From the NCBI GenBank assembly GCA_016180815.1, contig JACPAN010000011.1, positions 62,001 to 126,000 of the forward strand: a stretch of DNA of 64,000 bases, given 5' to 3'. The DNA is from Elusimicrobiota bacterium. Lineage in GTDB: Bacteria > Elusimicrobiota > Elusimicrobia > JACQPE01. A model generated the notes under the pieces. It saw only the letters and a program-made list of their open reading frames with translations. It was not told where the DNA came from and ran no database searches. The translations under genes were made by a program, and so were the position numbers. Positions 1-7,215 of the stretch are shown here, one piece after another (the first letter of the stretch is position 1; each line of letters opens with the position of its first letter).

Positions 1-285
1 GGGCTGCCGTTATTTCCGTTGATCGATCCCAATTTAAAGCGCACCGGGCGTCATATTGTTTTTGCGACACTGGCGCTTTTCGGCGTCAGCGCAGCGGTTG
101 CTTTCTGCGGTTTAGCCGGCGCAAGCTACTTGTCGGCTGCGTTGATTTTGGGCGTTGTCTTCGGCGCGCTGGCCATCGCCTGCGCGCGAGAGAAAACAAC
201 GCTTTATGCCAGGTATCTTTTTCTTTTTTCCATCGTTTATTTGCCGGTTCTTTTGGCTCTATTGGCTTTTGATAAAAACGTTTAA
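1..285 (+). CDS. ctaB: Protoheme IX farnesyltransferase (heme O synthase), C-terminal part
   Basis: The reading frame is open from the first base, so only the C-terminal ~94 residues are present. Heme O synthase is an integral-membrane prenyltransferase that attaches farnesyl to heme B for haem-copper oxidases. The visible part begins with LPLFPLIDP followed by a basic stretch (KRTGR), then three hydrophobic segments. This resembles the end of the UbiA/CtaB fold, where a conserved LP motif and an Arg-rich loop precede the last helices. Two genes further on lies a DUF420/CtaM-like gene, another oxidase-biogenesis factor, which supports the assignment. The key prenyl-diphosphate-binding DxxxD motifs lie outside the window, so a related UbiA prenyltransferase is not excluded. 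Confidence 0.72.
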   Translation, partial: GLPLFPLIDPNLKRTGRHIVFATLALFGVSAAVAFCGLAGASYLSAALILGVVFGALAIACAREKTTLYARYLFLFSIVYLPVLLALLAFDKNV

Positions 286-316
286 ACCGGCGGCAGCTGT
301 TGGAATTCGGCGTCAA

Positions 317-1267
317 ATGAATAATGTTGTATCGGACACAACCGTGGATATTCACAATCTCGGTTTCGTTTATCCCTTGGCCAAGGGTTTTGCTTTGGAT
401 GGATTCAGTCTTAAGGTTAATCGGGGGGAAATCGTAGGGGTCTTGGGACCCAACGGCAGCGGCAAAACGACTTTGTTTCGGTTATTGTCCACTTCATTGG
501 CGCCGCAGAGAGGGGATGCCCGCATGTCGGGATTTGATTTACGCAACAAGTGCCGGGAACTTCGTTTGAAATTGGGCGTGGTGTTTCAGCGCCCAGCGCT
601 CGATCAAAAATTGACGGTCATTGAAAATCTTTTGATCCAGGGTAATCTTTACGGGCTTTCCGGCCCTCTGCTTCAACACCGGGTTAAAGAGGCCTTGGCG
701 CGCTTCGGGTTGGAGGGCCGGGGGAACGACAGGGTCGGCATTCTTTCCGGGGGGTTGGCGAGGAGGGTGGAACTTGCCAAAAGTTTGCTGCATGAGCCTG
801 AAATTTTAATCATGGATGAGCCTTCAACGGGGCTTGACCCCGGCGCGCGCCTTGAGCTTTGGCGCTGCTTGAAGGAACTCTCCCGGGAGCGCAAAACCAC
901 GATTCTGTTGACCACGCATTTGATTGATGAGGCTGAGCGCTGCGACCGCGTGGGCTTGATCGACGGCGGCCGCCTGGTGGTTTTAGGCGCGCCCGGGGAG
1001 TTAAAAAGCGCCGTCGGCGGCGATGTTTTAAAAATTGAGTCTGATTTAGCCCAGGAGCTTTGCGGGGAAATCAAAAAGCGTTTTGCGGGCGAACCTCGCG
1101 TTATCGACGGCGACGTTTATTTGGAGCGTGAACGGGCGCATGAGTTCATCCCTGCGTTGATGGGGGCCTTGGGATCGATGATTCGATCCGTGGCTTTTTC
1201 CAGGCCTACTCTCGAGGATGTGTTCATGCATTACACCGGGCGCCGGTTGACGGCGGACCAGGGATGA
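317..1267 (+). CDS. ABC transporter ATP-binding protein (ABC-2 type exporter)
   Basis: Cytoplasmic ATPase of a drug/heme/polysaccharide-type exporter, 316 aa. Visible motifs are Walker A GPNGSGKTT (residues 44-52), the Q-loop Gln (91), a signature reading LSGGL instead of LSGGQ (143-147), Walker B ILIMDEP (163-169) and the switch His in TTHLIDEAE (201). A C-terminal ~80-residue extension after the ATPase core is typical of the CcmA/DrrA-like subfamily. An in-frame alternative start at 155 lies inside ctaB. The ATG at 317 gives the expected N-terminus just ahead of the first beta strand. The gene overlaps the permease gene by 4 bp (ATGA), so the two are translationally coupled. The position between ctaB and a CtaM-like gene suggests a link to oxidase or heme biogenesis; the substrate is unknown. 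Confidence 0.9.
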   Translation: MNNVVSDTTVDIHNLGFVYPLAKGFALDGFSLKVNRGEIVGVLGPNGSGKTTLFRLLSTSLAPQRGDARMSGFDLRNKCRELRLKLGVVFQRPALDQKLTVIENLLIQGNLYGLSGPLLQHRVKEALARFGLEGRGNDRVGILSGGLARRVELAKSLLHEPEILIMDEPSTGLDPGARLELWRCLKELSRERKTTILLTTHLIDEAERCDRVGLIDGGRLVVLGAPGELKSAVGGDVLKIESDLAQELCGEIKKRFAGEPRVIDGDVYLERERAHEFIPALMGALGSMIRSVAFSRPTLEDVFMHYTGRRLTADQG

Positions 1268-2034
1268 AAGCGGCGTTTTTTCTGGCGGCGGGGGCCTTAT
1301 GGCGGCGCGAGCTTTTGCGTTTTTATCGCGACAAAAGTCGGGTGATCGGCGCTTTAGTCCCGCCGTTTCTATTTTGGTTTTTAATCGGTTCGGGTTTGAA
1401 TAAATCCTTCCGCTTGCCCGGAGCCGCTGATTCCGTCGATTACCTCGAGTATTTTTTTCCGGGAACCGTGGTTTTGATCCTGCTGTTCACCGCGATTTTT
1501 TCCACGATTTCCATTATTGAGGACCGGCGTGAGGGTTTTCTTCAGTCCGTACTCATCGCGCCCGTGCCTCGCTCCGCGATCGCCTTGGGCAAGATTTTGG
1601 GCTCCACCACCTTGGCCCTCCTGCAGGCGTTGCCTTTTTTGCTGTTGGCGCCTGTTATGGGTTTTAACTTAAGCGCCGAGGCGTTTTGGTGGGGATTGAC
1701 GGCTTTGATTTTGGTGGCCTTGGGCCTCTCAAGCCTGGGTTTCTGCCTGGCTTGGATGATGGAATCCACCCAGGGTTTTCACGCGATCATGAATCTCTTT
1801 TTGATTCCCCTGTGGCTTCTTTCGGGAGCCTTGTTCCCAGCCTCAGGAGCTTCACCTTGGGTCGCTTTGGTGATGAAATTAAACCCGGTGACTTACGGCG
1901 TTGCGGCTCTTCAACAGACTTTGCTTGATCCATCAACCTTAGGTTCCTTGCCCTCGTTGGGAACATGCCTGGCGTCGATCTCATTGTTTAATTTGGCCGT
2001 TTTTATTGCGGCTGTGCGCATTGCCCAAAAATGA
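1264..2034 (+). CDS. ABC-2 type transporter permease
   Basis: Membrane subunit of the exporter, 256 aa, partner of the ATPase encoded immediately upstream (4-bp overlap). An N-terminal amphipathic stretch with RRELLRFYRDKSR precedes about six hydrophobic segments. The cytoplasmic loop EDRREGFLQSVLIAPVPRS is characteristic of ABC2_membrane proteins, and a late NPVTYG motif is also typical of the family. The next gene (DUF420) overlaps its stop by 4 bp. Substrate cannot be deduced from sequence. Confidence 0.9.
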   Translation: MKAAFFLAAGALWRRELLRFYRDKSRVIGALVPPFLFWFLIGSGLNKSFRLPGAADSVDYLEYFFPGTVVLILLFTAIFSTISIIEDRREGFLQSVLIAPVPRSAIALGKILGSTTLALLQALPFLLLAPVMGFNLSAEAFWWGLTALILVALGLSSLGFCLAWMMESTQGFHAIMNLFLIPLWLLSGALFPASGASPWVALVMKLNPVTYGVAALQQTLLDPSTLGSLPSLGTCLASISLFNLAVFIAAVRIAQK

Positions 2035-2474
2035 GCTTATCAATGCTGCCGGCATTTAATGCCGGTTTAAACGCAACGAGCGCCGTATTATTAGTTTTGG
2101 GGTATCTCTTTGTTCGCCGTCATCATATCAACGCCCATCGCGCGGCCATGGGCGCGGCGTTCATCACCTCGACGATTTTTTTGATCTCTTACCTGATTTA
2201 TCATGCGCAGGTCGGTTCGGTCCGGTTTCAGGGGCAGGGGCCGATCCGCATTCTCTATTTCGCGATTTTAATTTCGCATACGATTTTGGCGGTCGTCATT
2301 GTGCCGATGATTTTGCGCACGCTGTATCTGGCCGTTAAGAAGCGTTTTGCCGAGCACCGGCGGATTGCTCGCTGGGCTCTCCCCTTGTGGCTTTATGTTT
2401 CCGTGACGGGCGTGACCGTCTATTTGATGCTTTACCGGCTCAACGCATCAAGCGCGCGCTTTAACGGTCCCTAA
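2031..2474 (+). CDS. DUF420 / CtaM-like membrane protein
   Basis: 147 aa with four hydrophobic segments. The spacing and residues match DUF420: FVRRHHINAHRAAM after the first helix, YLIYHAQVGS, the helix ISHTILAVVIVPMILRTLYLA, and H-x-R-IARWALPLWLYVSVTG near the end. Family members (YozB; CtaM in staphylococci) are needed for maturation of haem-copper oxidases. Together with ctaB at the window edge this makes an oxidase-assembly operon. Start ATG overlaps the permease stop by 4 bp. The last 14 bp overlap the convergent minus-strand gene. Confidence 0.85.
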   Translation: MSLSMLPAFNAGLNATSAVLLVLGYLFVRRHHINAHRAAMGAAFITSTIFLISYLIYHAQVGSVRFQGQGPIRILYFAILISHTILAVVIVPMILRTLYLAVKKRFAEHRRIARWALPLWLYVSVTGVTVYLMLYRLNASSARFNGP

Positions 2475-3243
2475 GCGCCCGGCGCCAATTGAGACCCTCC
2501 CGGCACAACCAAGACGCGCCCCTGAAGGCTCGGCAGGTTTCCAATGTCTGCAATGCCGGAACTTCGCAACTTCGGTCTAATTGAGGAAGCCGCCTCCAAT
2601 AATTGGTGAAGGTCACGGTGCGGGTGACGGCGATTTGGCAGGCGCAAACCGCGTCCACGCTGCGTTGGGAGCCCTCTTCATTATGTTCGTCATGATCGAT
2701 CAGGCGGCCGCGGGGATCGCCGGCATGGATCAGCTCGTGAACGATGCTGCGGACGCTCGGCGTGATCTCTTGGCCGCTGCTGTTTTTGGTGGCCAGGCAA
2801 ATGATCACTTGGCGGCCCCGGTGTTCGGTTGAGCCCCGGCGGGTGCCCATGGGGTCCATGGCCCGCACAATCGTCAGGCGAGGAAGCGCGTTTTCCGTAT
2901 TGTCCGCGATCTCCTCGTTTAAACCGCGCAATTCGGTTTGGATGAGGCGGATGGCCTCTTCGATATTAACGCGCGCTTCGTCGTCAAAGCGCCGGTCGAT
3001 GCAAAGACCGGCCGGCCGCCGCGCCCGGCGTTTGGCCTCATCGCGATTTTCATTGGCGCAACTGCTGATGACTCGGCCGTCTTGAATATAGGGTTCGATG
3101 GCCACATCGTCGATGCAGTTCTCCTCATGCTCTTCGGAATCATTGTCCAGTTCCGCGACGGCCCCTTCCTGGGCGCGCAGCAACGGTCCGTCGGCGGCCG
3201 CCGCCATCAAGCTTGCGGACAGCAAGAGCGCGTTTTTCCTCAT
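2461..3243 (-). CDS. Secreted Cys-rich protein with HExxH motif, possible zinc peptidase
   Basis: 260 aa, not recognised as a named family. An N-terminal basic-hydrophobic segment (about residues 1-25) looks like a Sec signal peptide. The mature part is acidic and carries about ten cysteines. Residues 169-173 read HELIH, a zinc-peptidase-type HExxH, followed by AGD and an acidic/His stretch (DHDEHNEE, 184-191) that could supply a third ligand. This layout resembles small putative metallopeptidases with a VHELIHAxD helix. Catalysis is inferred only from the motif. The chosen start is ATG at 3243; a TTG codon directly before it is less likely. The gene is convergent with the DUF420 gene (14 bp overlap) and transcribed away from the next + strand gene. 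Confidence 0.6.
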   Translation of the reverse strand: MRKNALLLSASLMAAAADGPLLRAQEGAVAELDNDSEEHEENCIDDVAIEPYIQDGRVISSCANENRDEAKRRARRPAGLCIDRRFDDEARVNIEEAIRLIQTELRGLNEEIADNTENALPRLTIVRAMDPMGTRRGSTEHRGRQVIICLATKNSSGQEITPSVRSIVHELIHAGDPRGRLIDHDEHNEEGSQRSVDAVCACQIAVTRTVTFTNYWRRLPQLDRSCEVPALQTLETCRAFRGASWLCREGLNWRRALRDR

Positions 3244-3306
3244 CAATCAATACGTTAACGCTAAAAAAGGGCCGCCGCCAGGACAGCCCCGGTTTCCGGG
3301 GACGCT

Positions 3307-3315
3307 TGTTATAAT
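3307..3315 (+). promoter_or_regulatory. Extended -10 promoter element
   Basis: TG at 3307-3308, one spacer base, then a perfect TATAAT at 3310-3315. This lies 14 bp before the ATG at 3330, in the gap after the divergent minus-strand gene. No convincing -35 is visible, as is common for extended -10 promoters. It would start the hypothetical-tatC-SDR operon with a very short leader. Confidence 0.5.
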
Positions 3316-3329
3316 CAAAAGACAAAGCT

Positions 3330-3686
3330 ATGTTTGAGTACGATCTTGCCGACAAACAAGTCCTTTTGGTTCTAAACCCCGAGCTTTTGGAAATTCTTAA
3401 GGGCGTCGGCATCACCGGGTCGCCGCTGTTCGGCAAAGTCCATAAAATGGAGCAAAACGGCCTATGGCTTGATAGCGCTCAATTTCCGCTCTGCCCCATC
3501 AATATTAAAAGAATTTACGACGCGAGAGGCGTCGTGCGCTGCCATGCTCATGTGTTTATACCGGCGGTCGCCATTGTTTCCGTGGCGACGTTTCCGGACA
3601 GCCCGATCGAGCCGCCCGAGGACTCCGGGTTCAGTCAAATCGGTTTTTTAACGCCTCAGGTCAAAAAGGCGGCGCGTAAGCCATGA
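3330..3686 (+). CDS. Hypothetical protein upstream of tatC
   Basis: 118 aa, no recognised domain, no signal peptide or membrane helix. The sequence is compact, with beta-strand-like segments (VLLVLNPELLEIL, NGLWLDSAQFPLCPINIKRI) and a Pro/acidic C-terminal segment, suggesting a small globular cytoplasmic protein. It is preceded by an extended -10 box and overlaps tatC by 4 bp (ATGA). It is therefore the first gene of the tatC operon and its translation is coupled to tatC. Function unknown. Coding confidence comes from the overlap, clean start and position. Confidence 0.7.
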   Translation: MFEYDLADKQVLLVLNPELLEILKGVGITGSPLFGKVHKMEQNGLWLDSAQFPLCPINIKRIYDARGVVRCHAHVFIPAVAIVSVATFPDSPIEPPEDSGFSQIGFLTPQVKKAARKP

Positions 3687-4420
3687 GCGATCGCGTAATG
3701 ACCCTGACCCAACACTTGACGGAGCTGAGATCGCGGCTATGGGTGATTATTGCGGCTTTTGCGGCGGGCGCCGCAGCCGTCTATGCATGGTCCCCGGCTA
3801 TTCTTGATTATTTTTCCGCGACCATGGGCCCTTTTATTTTTTTAACCCCCGCCGGAGCGCTCTTGGCCCGGCTCAAAATCGCGGCTGCGGGCGGTTTTTT
3901 TCTTTCTTTGCCCGTGATGTTGTTTGAGCTTTGGCGTTTTGTTTCCTTGGGGTTGACCTCCGGAGAGCGAAGGCTGATGGCGTGGTTTTTGCCCGCGGCT
4001 GTGGGCCTTTTCGCGGCCGGCGCGGCGTTGGCTGTTTTCATCGTAGCTCCGACGGCTTATCGTTTTTTATTGAGCTTCGGCTCCGAGGGTTTAAAGCCCA
4101 TGATTACGGTTGAGGCCTATCTTGCCTTCGCCCTGTTCCTGGCCTTCTCCTTCGGCCTTGTTTTTGAAATGCCGCTGGCCGTTGTTGCGCTGGGGAAAAT
4201 GGGGTTGATCAGCCATGCGCGCTTGGCCGGCCTTCGAAAAGGGATTTATTTGGGCATCCTCATCGCCGCGGCCGTACTGACGCCGGGGCCGGATATCATC
4301 TCCCAGATTCTATTGGCCGTGCCGACGATTGTTCTTTTTGAGCTGTCGTTGTTTTTCTTGCGCTGGGAAGGCGTTGGCCGGAGCGTTGCTAAAGAAGTTT
4401 TTTCCGAGGAGGCGACATGA
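3683..4420 (+). CDS. tatC: Sec-independent (twin-arginine) protein translocase subunit TatC
   Basis: 245 aa polytopic membrane protein that recognises twin-arginine signal peptides and exports folded proteins. The N-terminus LTQHLTELRSRLW is the diagnostic TatC cytoplasmic motif (HLxELRxR). About six transmembrane helices follow, and the loop VFEMPLAVVALGKMG and the TPGPDIISQ motif are family hallmarks. Length is normal. TatA/TatB genes are not in this window. It overlaps both the preceding hypothetical gene and the following SDR gene by 4 bp. Confidence 0.95.
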   Translation: MSDRVMTLTQHLTELRSRLWVIIAAFAAGAAAVYAWSPAILDYFSATMGPFIFLTPAGALLARLKIAAAGGFFLSLPVMLFELWRFVSLGLTSGERRLMAWFLPAAVGLFAAGAALAVFIVAPTAYRFLLSFGSEGLKPMITVEAYLAFALFLAFSFGLVFEMPLAVVALGKMGLISHARLAGLRKGIYLGILIAAAVLTPGPDIISQILLAVPTIVLFELSLFFLRWEGVGRSVAKEVFSEEAT

Positions 4421-5418
4421 CAAAAGAAACCGTTTTAGTGACCGGAGCCTGCGGATTCGTGGGCTCGCACATGGTGGAGCATTTGCTTGGGAAAGGTTAT
4501 GCGGTGGTGGCCAGCGATCATCCGCGCGCCTCTTTAAACGGGTTGAAGGGCCGCGCGCCTTTTGTGCCTATTGATTTGACCAAACCCGAGACATTGGAGC
4601 CGTTGAATCAGTATTCGTTTCAGAGGGTTTTTCATATCGCCGGCCTTTTTGACTATACGGCTCCCTGGCAGCGCCTTTATGAGGTTAATTGTCTGGGAAC
4701 CAGGAATCTTTTGCAGGCGCTGGCCAATAATAAAAGCGCTTTAAAAAGCGTCGTGGTCTGGAGCTCGGGCAGCGTGTACGGCAAAAGTTTCAGAAGAGAA
4801 CCCATCAACGAAAACGAGCCCCCTCAGCCCATCAACGATTATGAGCGCTCGAAGCTTTTGGGCGAACAGGAAGCGCTGAAATTCCATCAGGAGCAAGGCC
4901 TCCCGGTTGTTGTGATCCGGCCGGCGGCCATTTACGGGCCCAGAAGCCGCTACGGCCTTGCGGTTCCTATTTTTATGATCAAGAAATGGCTGTTGCGATT
5001 CATTCCGGGCAAGGGGGACTTTATCGGCGGGTACGCGCATGTTGATGATATCGTGGGCGGAGCCGAGTTTCTGAGCGGGCGGCCCGAAGCCGTGGGCCAG
5101 GTGTTCAACATTTCCGACGATTCCAACATGTCCGTTGGCGATTCCATTATGCTCACCGCTAAAATTATGGGAGCGTACATGCTGCCCATTCATTTTCCGA
5201 TTACGCCCATTAAAATTACCGCCTTCATTGATCAAACCGTCAGCCGTTGGCTGGGCCGCAGGCCGACCTTGGAGCGGGATTTGATCGGGTACTTGGACCG
5301 GGATTCCTGGATGGACAACACAAAATTAAAAGGCTTGGGCTATCAGCTCAAATATCCGTCTTTAACAAAGGGATTGCCCGAGGTGATCGGCTGGTATAAA
5401 CAGCAGGGATGGCTTTAA
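4417..5418 (+). CDS. NAD-dependent epimerase/dehydratase (extended SDR family)
   Basis: 333 aa cytoplasmic oxidoreductase. The Rossmann motif TGACGFVGSH gives the glycine triad G10-G13-G16. The catalytic serine region is WSSGSVYG (116-122) and the catalytic pair is Tyr142/Lys146 (YERSK). After the catalytic helix, RPAAIYGPRSRYG is typical of sugar-nucleotide epimerases and 3-beta-hydroxysteroid-dehydrogenase-like enzymes. The substrate cannot be fixed from sequence. It is cotranscribed with a small membrane protein and an unknown 300-residue protein, so lipid or isoprenoid modification is as plausible as sugar metabolism. Start ATG overlaps tatC by 4 bp. Confidence 0.88.
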   Translation: MTKETVLVTGACGFVGSHMVEHLLGKGYAVVASDHPRASLNGLKGRAPFVPIDLTKPETLEPLNQYSFQRVFHIAGLFDYTAPWQRLYEVNCLGTRNLLQALANNKSALKSVVVWSSGSVYGKSFRREPINENEPPQPINDYERSKLLGEQEALKFHQEQGLPVVVIRPAAIYGPRSRYGLAVPIFMIKKWLLRFIPGKGDFIGGYAHVDDIVGGAEFLSGRPEAVGQVFNISDDSNMSVGDSIMLTAKIMGAYMLPIHFPITPIKITAFIDQTVSRWLGRRPTLERDLIGYLDRDSWMDNTKLKGLGYQLKYPSLTKGLPEVIGWYKQQGWL

Positions 5419-5804
5419 TGGACGCGCAATTAGCCAGTTTTGCTTTGGACATCCCCATTCTTTTGCCGGCGTTTGGCTATGTGGCTGGGCGTTTGGGCAA
5501 GACCAAAAAGACGGGTTATTTGCTTTACGGGATCACGCTGTTGGGTTTTTGGCTGATCGCCGGCGGTCTGTATTTTAATTTCATTTCCATAGAGTTTTTA
5601 CCGGGGGGCGCCGGGCAAGGCAATCATTTCATGTGGAATTCGGGCATCGAGGTTTTAGGCGCCAACCCCTTGATTGTTTTTCCGGAACCTTCTTATGCGC
5701 ATTTCTGGTCCGCGCCGAATCTCTTGGCCATGATCGCATTTGCATTCGTTTACCCGGCCATTCTTTGGTTCGGTTTTAAAAAAGGCCGCTCCTCTCTTGC
5801 CTGA
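5418..5804 (+). CDS. Small multi-pass membrane protein, unknown function
   Basis: About 128 aa with three or four hydrophobic segments: ILLPAFGYVAG, the long segment beginning YLLYGITLLGFW, and a C-terminal LLAMIAFAFVYPAILWFGF ending in a basic tail. The loop between them contains NHFMWNSGIEVLG and is probably exposed. No family recognised. ATG 5418 overlaps the SDR stop (TAATG). An alternative in-frame ATG lies 9 bp upstream but has poorer spacing from a purine-rich stretch. Its coupling to the SDR and the following unknown gene suggests a shared membrane-associated pathway. Confidence 0.7.
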   Translation: MDAQLASFALDIPILLPAFGYVAGRLGKTKKTGYLLYGITLLGFWLIAGGLYFNFISIEFLPGGAGQGNHFMWNSGIEVLGANPLIVFPEPSYAHFWSAPNLLAMIAFAFVYPAILWFGFKKGRSSLA

Positions 5805-6699
5805 CGTTAAGGCTCCGGTTTTTTATAACTGTTGGAACAAGAACGTCGTTTGCGCTTTTAAAACAGACGACGGCGACGAATTCTTCGCCACATTCGGCAA
5901 GCACTCCGAGCATTTCCCCCTTTACGGAGCCTCTTACGATAATGTCATGCTGTACAACCGGACAAAAGGCGTCGGGTACGGCTTAACCGTCCCCGTGATG
6001 CTCGGGCTTGAGACGAGTCTTGAGGGGAACCGTTTCCGCGTGGCGTATCGCGGCGATTTGACGTGCTACGATGGCGGCCGAGCCGGACCCAGCGTGCCCG
6101 TTGCCGTCGATCTTCAATTTCAGGCCCAGCCGACCAGAACCGACCTTTTTTTCTTAAAAAGACTTCTGCCGATCCGCAGCCGTTTTATCCCGGGCGCTAT
6201 TTTTAACAACAAAATCATCAGGGGAGCGGGGCCCGGCTCCATCACCATCGGCGGGATTCGCCAGGGTGTTTCTGCCAATTTTTGCTCGGGCCATCTGGAA
6301 AACGGTCAATCGAGCCTGCTGACCCGGCGCGCCTGGGTGATTCCCTATCGCTATTTAGGTTTGCTCAAAGATGATTCAACAACCGTGTCGTTTTATTTTA
6401 ATTGGGCCATTCATCCCTTCAAGGCCCGGACGCTTGAGGAGCGATTGGTCAATCAAGTCAAAAAGCGGATCAAAAAAGAAGTTTTATACCGCCATGACGG
6501 CCGGCGCTTCAGCGTGAGCCATCGCCGGCCCGAGGATCTCGACACCGAATATATTCGCGAGCTTTTCATCAATCCTTTTCCGATGGGCGAATTTGGATTT
6601 TCAAGAAGCTTCATCGAAGCTTCGGGCCCCGGCGCAAGCCGGTGGTACGGCATTCTTGAAGATTTTACCCATCCGGATATCAACGGCTTGAGTGCGTGA
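5797..6699 (+). CDS. Conserved protein of unknown function
   Basis: About 300 aa, no named family recognised. The sequence is rich in alternating beta-type segments with many Gly/aromatic residues (for example VGYGLTVPVMLGLET, ITIGGIRQGVSANFCSG, TVSFYFNWAIHPF) and has no signal peptide. That could fit a lipocalin- or hydroxyneurosporene-synthase-like beta fold, but this is a guess. The frame has no suitable ATG near its beginning. TTG at 5797, overlapping the previous stop by 8 bp and preceded by an A-rich AAGG stretch, is the most likely start. It stops 3 bp before the CYTH gene. Confidence 0.65.
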   Translation: MPDVKAPVFYNCWNKNVVCAFKTDDGDEFFATFGKHSEHFPLYGASYDNVMLYNRTKGVGYGLTVPVMLGLETSLEGNRFRVAYRGDLTCYDGGRAGPSVPVAVDLQFQAQPTRTDLFFLKRLLPIRSRFIPGAIFNNKIIRGAGPGSITIGGIRQGVSANFCSGHLENGQSSLLTRRAWVIPYRYLGLLKDDSTTVSFYFNWAIHPFKARTLEERLVNQVKKRIKKEVLYRHDGRRFSVSHRRPEDLDTEYIRELFINPFPMGEFGFSRSFIEASGPGASRWYGILEDFTHPDINGLSA

Positions 6700-6702
6700 G
6701 TA

Positions 6703-7215
6703 GTGACCAATATCGAGATTAAGCTTCGATGCCTGCCTGATTTTCAGCCGCACGTTTGGTTGGCCCGCCTTGATTTGAAAACTTCAGGTCAGGAAATCCA
6801 ACAGGAAGATATTTATTTTTACGTTACCCGCGGGCGGTTGAAATTGCGCCGGACGGGCCGGACGGCCTGTTTGATTCGTTATGAGCGCAGCGACGAATCC
6901 AAAGGCCGTGAAAGCCGTTATGAAATCGTCAACGTGGACGATGGGGAAGCCATGAAAAATATCCTGGCCGAACATTTGGGCATTCGGGCGGTTGTTAAAA
7001 AAAGGCGGCTGGTTTATTTTTGGAAAAATGTGCGTCTGCATGTCGACGAGGTCGATGGGCTTGGGCGATTTATCGAGATCGAATCCGTTACGGGCGAGGG
7101 TATTTCAAAAAACGAGGCCGACGAAAATTTTAACGAGGTTTATCAAGCGATCCCGCAAGGAACGGCCGTCCCGGTCGCCCAGTCTTACGGCGAGCTTGTG
7201 TTGAACAATGGTTGA
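6703..7215 (+). CDS. CYTH-domain protein (adenylate cyclase IV / triphosphatase-like)
   Basis: 170 aa. The N-terminus TNIEIKLR aligns with the ExExK triphosphate-binding motif of CYTH enzymes, but the first Glu is replaced by Asn3 (Glu5 and Lys7 are kept). Other CYTH elements present are YFYVTRGRLKLRR, the paired KKRRLVYFWKNVRLHVDEVDGLG strand-loop and the exit motif FIEIES. CYTH proteins hydrolyse inorganic triphosphate or thiamine triphosphate, or make cAMP. The substitution makes the precise activity uncertain. Start GTG at 6703, 3 bp after the preceding gene; the end overlaps the flavoprotein gene by 8 bp. Confidence 0.83.
   Translation: MTNIEIKLRCLPDFQPHVWLARLDLKTSGQEIQQEDIYFYVTRGRLKLRRTGRTACLIRYERSDESKGRESRYEIVNVDDGEAMKNILAEHLGIRAVVKKRRLVYFWKNVRLHVDEVDGLGRFIEIESVTGEGISKNEADENFNEVYQAIPQGTAVPVAQSYGELVLNNG

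Noticed and set aside
155-316. Longer N-terminus for the ABC ATPase starting at 155
   Set aside because: It would overlap most of the ctaB end and add an unrelated hydrophobic/Arg-rich stretch; the ATG at 317 fits the family.
2456-2478. Hairpin GCGCTT/AAGCGC at the convergent gene ends as a bidirectional terminator
   Set aside because: Only 6 bp of stem with an 11-base loop, inside both coding ends, and no T-runs.
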